NCBI GenBank assembly: GCA_023438885.1
Contig: JAEXPS010000074.1
Coordinates: forward strand, 1 to 13,912
DNA length: 13,912 nt
Source: Actinomycetes bacterium
GTDB lineage: Bacteria; Actinomycetota; Actinomycetes; Actinomycetales; Cellulomonadaceae
Direction: 5' to 3'
Both the position numbers and the translations under genes were made by a program. Numbering within the stretch: the first letter of the stretch is position 1; each line of letters starts with the position of its first letter. Shown here one piece after another: positions 10,790 through 13,912 of the stretch. The notes beneath the pieces are model-generated. The model worked only from the letters and a program-made list of their open reading frames with translations, was not told where the DNA came from and made no database searches.

Positions 10790-12196
10790 GTGGTCACCAC
10801 TACTCGGCGCGTCGAGCGCCATGCACAAGAGCCGGACTCCGTCGGCCTCAACCCTTTGTTCGCGCGTCCCGGCGAGGCGACGGAACTGCCGAAGTTCCGG
10901 CTGCCGGAAGGCGAGTCACTGCCTGAGACGGCTTACCAGATCGTGCACGACGAGGCGATGCTCGACGGGAACGCCCGCCTCAACCTCGCCACCTTCGTGG
11001 GGACGTGGATGGACGAGCATGCCGGCCGCCTGTACCTCGACGCGGCCGACAAGAACATGATCGACAAGGACGAGTATCCGCAGACGGCCGCCGTCGAGAC
11101 CCGGTGTTGGACCATGCTCGCCGACCTGTGGCACTCGCCGGACCCGGAGCACACCATCGGCACGTCGACCATCGGGTCGTCCGAGGCGTGCATGCTCGGC
11201 GGTCTCGCGCTCAAGCGGCGCTGGCAGCACGCCCGCAAGGCAGCGAACAAGCCCACCGATCGGCCGAACCTGGTGATGTCCAGCGCGGTGCAGGTGTGCT
11301 GGGAGAAGTTCTGCAACTACTTCGACGTCGAGCCCAGGTACGTGCCGATCTCCTGGGAGCACAAGGTGCTCGACGGGACGGACCTGGACCGCTACGTCGA
11401 CGAGAACACCATCGGCGTCGTCGCGATCATGGGCGTCACCTACACCGGCATGTACGAGCCGGTCGAGCAGATCGCGCAGGCGCTGGACCGGATCCAGGAC
11501 GCGACGGGGCTCGACGTGCCGATCCACGTCGACGGAGCGTCGGGCGCGATGGTGGCGCCGTTCATCCAGCCCGAGCTGCGCTGGGACTTCCAGGTGGAGC
11601 GCGTCGCCTCGATCAGCACCTCGGGCCACAAGTACGGGCTCGTGTACCCCGGCGTGGGTTGGGTGGTGTGGCGCACCGCCGACGCGCTGCCGGACGACCT
11701 CGTCTTCAAGGTGAGCTATCTCGGCGGCGAGATGCCGACGTTCGCGCTGAACTTCTCGCGGCCCGGCGCCCAGGTGCTGTTGCAGTACTACATGTTCTTG
11801 CGCCTCGGGTTCGAGGGGTACGCCCGCGTCCAGCAGGCCTCGCACGACGTGGCGCTGTACCTCTCGGGGGAGATCGCGAAGATCCCGGCGTTCGAGCTGT
11901 GGAACGACGGCTCCGACATCCCCGTGTTCGCGTGGCGGCTCCGCGAGGGCCACACCAAGAACTGGACGCTGTACGACCTCTCGGATCGGCTGCGCATGAA
12001 GGGCTGGCTCGTCCCGGCGTACCCCATGCCCGACGACCTGCCCGACGTCACCGTGCAGCGGATCGTGGTCCGCAACGGCTTCAGCCACGACCTGGCGGCG
12101 GCGTTCCTGGGCGAGCTGCGCGAGGAGGTCGACTACCTCGACGCCCTCACCGGCCCGATGCCCACCGAGTCCAGCCAGCCCGGGTTCCACCACTGA
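10790..12196 (+). CDS. gadB: Glutamate decarboxylase
   Basis: The 468-residue PLP enzyme converts glutamate to GABA and CO2, using up one cytoplasmic proton, and is the core of glutamate-dependent acid resistance. GTG 10790 has GAGGGGG seven bases upstream; an earlier GTG at 10745 lacks one. Length is close to E. coli GadB (466). TSTIGSSEACMLGG (Ser130/131) holds the phosphate, HVDGASGAMVAPF supplies Asp248 against the pyridine nitrogen, and SISTSGHKYG carries the PLP-binding Lys281 beside His280. The protein ends in Gln-Pro-Gly-Phe-His-His; in E. coli GadB a near-terminal His (465) closes the active site at neutral pH. The antiporter gene follows after 10 bases. A CRP-like palindrome lies upstream. 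Confidence 0.96.
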   Translation: MVTTTRRVERHAQEPDSVGLNPLFARPGEATELPKFRLPEGESLPETAYQIVHDEAMLDGNARLNLATFVGTWMDEHAGRLYLDAADKNMIDKDEYPQTAAVETRCWTMLADLWHSPDPEHTIGTSTIGSSEACMLGGLALKRRWQHARKAANKPTDRPNLVMSSAVQVCWEKFCNYFDVEPRYVPISWEHKVLDGTDLDRYVDENTIGVVAIMGVTYTGMYEPVEQIAQALDRIQDATGLDVPIHVDGASGAMVAPFIQPELRWDFQVERVASISTSGHKYGLVYPGVGWVVWRTADALPDDLVFKVSYLGGEMPTFALNFSRPGAQVLLQYYMFLRLGFEGYARVQQASHDVALYLSGEIAKIPAFELWNDGSDIPVFAWRLREGHTKNWTLYDLSDRLRMKGWLVPAYPMPDDLPDVTVQRIVVRNGFSHDLAAAFLGELREEVDYLDALTGPMPTESSQPGFHH

Positions 12197-12206
12197 GGGG
12201 GCGGAG

Positions 12207-13874
12207 ATGGAGCAGCAGCAAGCCCCGCGGACCCCGTCTGCGGGCTCTGTCCCCGTGACGACGGGCCACCACCGCGCCGACGGCACCGTGGCGCCGTCGC
12301 CCGACCACGTCGCGGCGCACCCCTTCGGGCCGCCGCACGACCGCACGCCGGCCGGCCACACGGGTCCGGCGATCGGCGCACCTGCCACCACCGCGACCGC
12401 GTTCATGTCGGTGGTCCAGCTCGCGATGCTGACCGTCGTCGTCGTCGCGTCCCTGCGTTCGCTGCCCGCCATGGCCCTGTACGGGCTCGGCTCGGTGACG
12501 CTGTTCATCATCCCGGCGATCGTGTTCCTCGTGCCGACCGCGCTGGTCGCCGCCGAGCTCGCGACCGGCTGGAAGGGCGGCGTGTACACGTGGGTTCGTG
12601 AGGCGTTCGGGGGTCGGCTCGGGTTCGTCGCGATCTGGCTTCAGTGGATCCAGAACGTCGTCTGGTATCCCACCCAGATCGCCTTCATCGCGGCCAGCCT
12701 GTCGTTCGTGATCGGCGACCAGGGCATCGCGAGCAACGGCGTCTACACGGCGGTGGTGATCCTCGTCCTGTACTGGGGATCGACTCTCATCACCCTCGCG
12801 GGCGGCAACCTGTTCGCCAAGGTCGGGTCGTGGAGCGGCATCCTCGGCACGCTGTTCCCCGCGGCGCTGCTCATCGTCCTGGGCGCCATCTGGCTCGCGA
12901 CCGGGGAACGCTCGGAGACCGAGCTCACGGCCTCGGCGATCATCCCGCCGTGGACCGGGATCGCCTCGATCGTCCTCGTGGTGTCCAACGTGCTGGCGTT
13001 CGCGGGCATGGAGGTCAACGCCGTGCACGCCAACGACCTGCGTGACCCCGGGCGCGGCTTCCCGAGATCCATCGCCATCGCCACCGCGCTCATCCTGGCC
13101 GTGTTCATCCTGCCGACCATCGCGATCTCGGTCGCGGTGCCGGAGGCCTCGCTCGGCCTGACCACGGGGATCAACCTCGCGTTCGAGCAGTTCTTCGACC
13201 ACTGGGGCCTGGGCTGGGCCACTCCGGTGATCTCGCTGCTCATCGCACTGGGTGCCTTCGCCTCGGTGGTGACCTGGATCGCCGGGCCGTCCCGAGGCCT
13301 GCTCGCGGCAGCGCGCACAGGGCTGCTGCCGCCGGCTCTGCAGCGCCGGAACAAGGCGGGCGTCCAGATCGGCATCCTCATGGCACAGGGCGCCGTCGTG
13401 ACGCTGCTGGCCCTGATCTTCGTCGTGATCCCGAACGGCAACACGGCGTTCGTCGCGCTGGTCGACATGGCGGCCGCCCTCTACCTGCTGATGTACATGC
13501 TGATGTTCGCCGCTGCCATCCGGCTGCGGCGTTCGCAGCCGCAGGTGGTGCGCACCTACCGGACGCCCGCCATGGGGTTGGTCGCGGGGGTCGGCTTCGT
13601 GGCGTGCGCAGCCGCGTTCGTCCTGGCGTTCGTCCGGCCCGAGGGGTTCACCGGGCTCAGCGAGGGCATGTACCCGGTGGTGGTGCTGCTCGTCGTGATC
13701 GTGCTGGGCGGCCCGCCGCTGCTGTTCTACGCGATGCGCAAGCCCTCGTGGGACCAGCGGCCGCCCGGTGAGCGTGAGACGGCCGAGTCGGTGCTGGTCA
13801 ACCCGCCGGCCGGGACGGCCGGAGCGTCCGGGACCGCCGGCGGGGTGACGACGGACCGCCGGGGCGCGCCGTAG
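12207..13874 (+). CDS. gadC: Glutamate:GABA antiporter (APC family)
   Basis: The 555-residue amino-acid/polyamine/organocation transporter swaps cytoplasmic GABA for external glutamate, serving the decarboxylase encoded just upstream. About twelve membrane helices run from residue 67 to about 515. GWKGGVYTWVREAFGGRLGF and WLQWIQNVVWYPTQIAF are typical of GadC, as is WIAGPSRGLLAAARTGLLPP. The first 60 or so residues are a hydrophilic, Pro- and His-rich tail (six His) not present in E. coli GadC (511 residues). The C-terminal 45 residues are charged, then rich in Gly, Ala and Thr; in E. coli the C-terminal tail plugs the pore at neutral pH. ATG 12207 follows GAGGGGG by 5 bases. A start near Met67 would remove the tail but would cut into the first helix. 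Confidence 0.93.
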   Translation: MEQQQAPRTPSAGSVPVTTGHHRADGTVAPSPDHVAAHPFGPPHDRTPAGHTGPAIGAPATTATAFMSVVQLAMLTVVVVASLRSLPAMALYGLGSVTLFIIPAIVFLVPTALVAAELATGWKGGVYTWVREAFGGRLGFVAIWLQWIQNVVWYPTQIAFIAASLSFVIGDQGIASNGVYTAVVILVLYWGSTLITLAGGNLFAKVGSWSGILGTLFPAALLIVLGAIWLATGERSETELTASAIIPPWTGIASIVLVVSNVLAFAGMEVNAVHANDLRDPGRGFPRSIAIATALILAVFILPTIAISVAVPEASLGLTTGINLAFEQFFDHWGLGWATPVISLLIALGAFASVVTWIAGPSRGLLAAARTGLLPPALQRRNKAGVQIGILMAQGAVVTLLALIFVVIPNGNTAFVALVDMAAALYLLMYMLMFAAAIRLRRSQPQVVRTYRTPAMGLVAGVGFVACAAAFVLAFVRPEGFTGLSEGMYPVVVLLVVIVLGGPPLLFYAMRKPSWDQRPPGERETAESVLVNPPAGTAGASGTAGGVTTDRRGAP

Positions 13875-13912
13875 CAGCCCCAGATCCCGCTCGGGGGGGG
13901 GCCGGCGCGGTG

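Noticed and set aside
10916..12589. Minus-strand open frame of 557 codons opposite gadB
   Set aside because: It is a mirror frame of a clearly conserved gadB, with no recognisable motif.
13875..13912. Run of nine G residues (13893-13901) near the window end
   Set aside because: It may be a sequencing or assembly effect or simply chance in GC-rich DNA; no terminator or gene can be read in these last 38 bases.

Overview
The window reads as high-GC actinobacterial chromosome. GTG starts are common, two genes look leaderless behind TANNNT boxes, and the gene families (LLM oxidoreductase, Ada-AlkA fusion plus Ogt, HEXXH metallopeptidase) are typical of the phylum. The genus cannot be fixed from the sequence alone. 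Bases 1 to about 3460 look visibly less GC-extreme than the rest, with more T- and A-ending codons, and have the gene content of an integrated mobile element.

Region 1 (1-3460) is the right-hand end of an integrative element of the actinomycete ICE (AICE/pSAM2-like) type. A leftward helix-turn-helix (HTH) gene faces a rightward operon across a control region that carries two palindromes. The operon encodes a small OB-like protein, a membrane protein, an FtsK/TraSA-type ATPase and a tyrosine integrase. The membrane protein and ATPase look like the two halves of a conjugative FtsK translocase, made as separate, translationally coupled polypeptides. The integrase stop codon lies 4 bases from the 3' end of an intact tRNA-Phe gene, the presumed insertion site. 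The other end of the element is outside the window.

Region 2 (3462-3726) is a leftward tRNA cluster in transcription order Glu, Asp, Phe, with a recognisable promoter. Region 3 (3815-6390) runs rightward: a small zincin-type metallopeptidase with a hairpin over its ribosome binding site, an ArsR-type metal sensor overlapping a CDF metal exporter (a self-regulated efflux unit), and an LLM flavin/F420 oxidoreductase.

Region 4 (6379-10545) runs leftward: tRNA-Lys, an unassigned four-helix membrane protein followed by a strong terminator hairpin, an alkylation-repair operon (Ada-AlkA fusion overlapping Ogt), and GalE with its own leaderless-type promoter. Region 5 (10697-13874) is a rightward glutamate-dependent acid-resistance pair, gadB and gadC, behind a perfect 14-bp palindrome of the CRP/GlxR type (GTGA-N6-TCAC). 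The decarboxylase consumes a cytoplasmic proton while turning glutamate into GABA, and the antiporter exchanges GABA for external glutamate.

I do not see a wholly new system. The points most worth a second look are the split FtsK translocase with its two-operator switch, the His-rich N-terminal extension on GadC together with the CRP-like site, the SD-masking hairpin, and the paired leaderless promoters.
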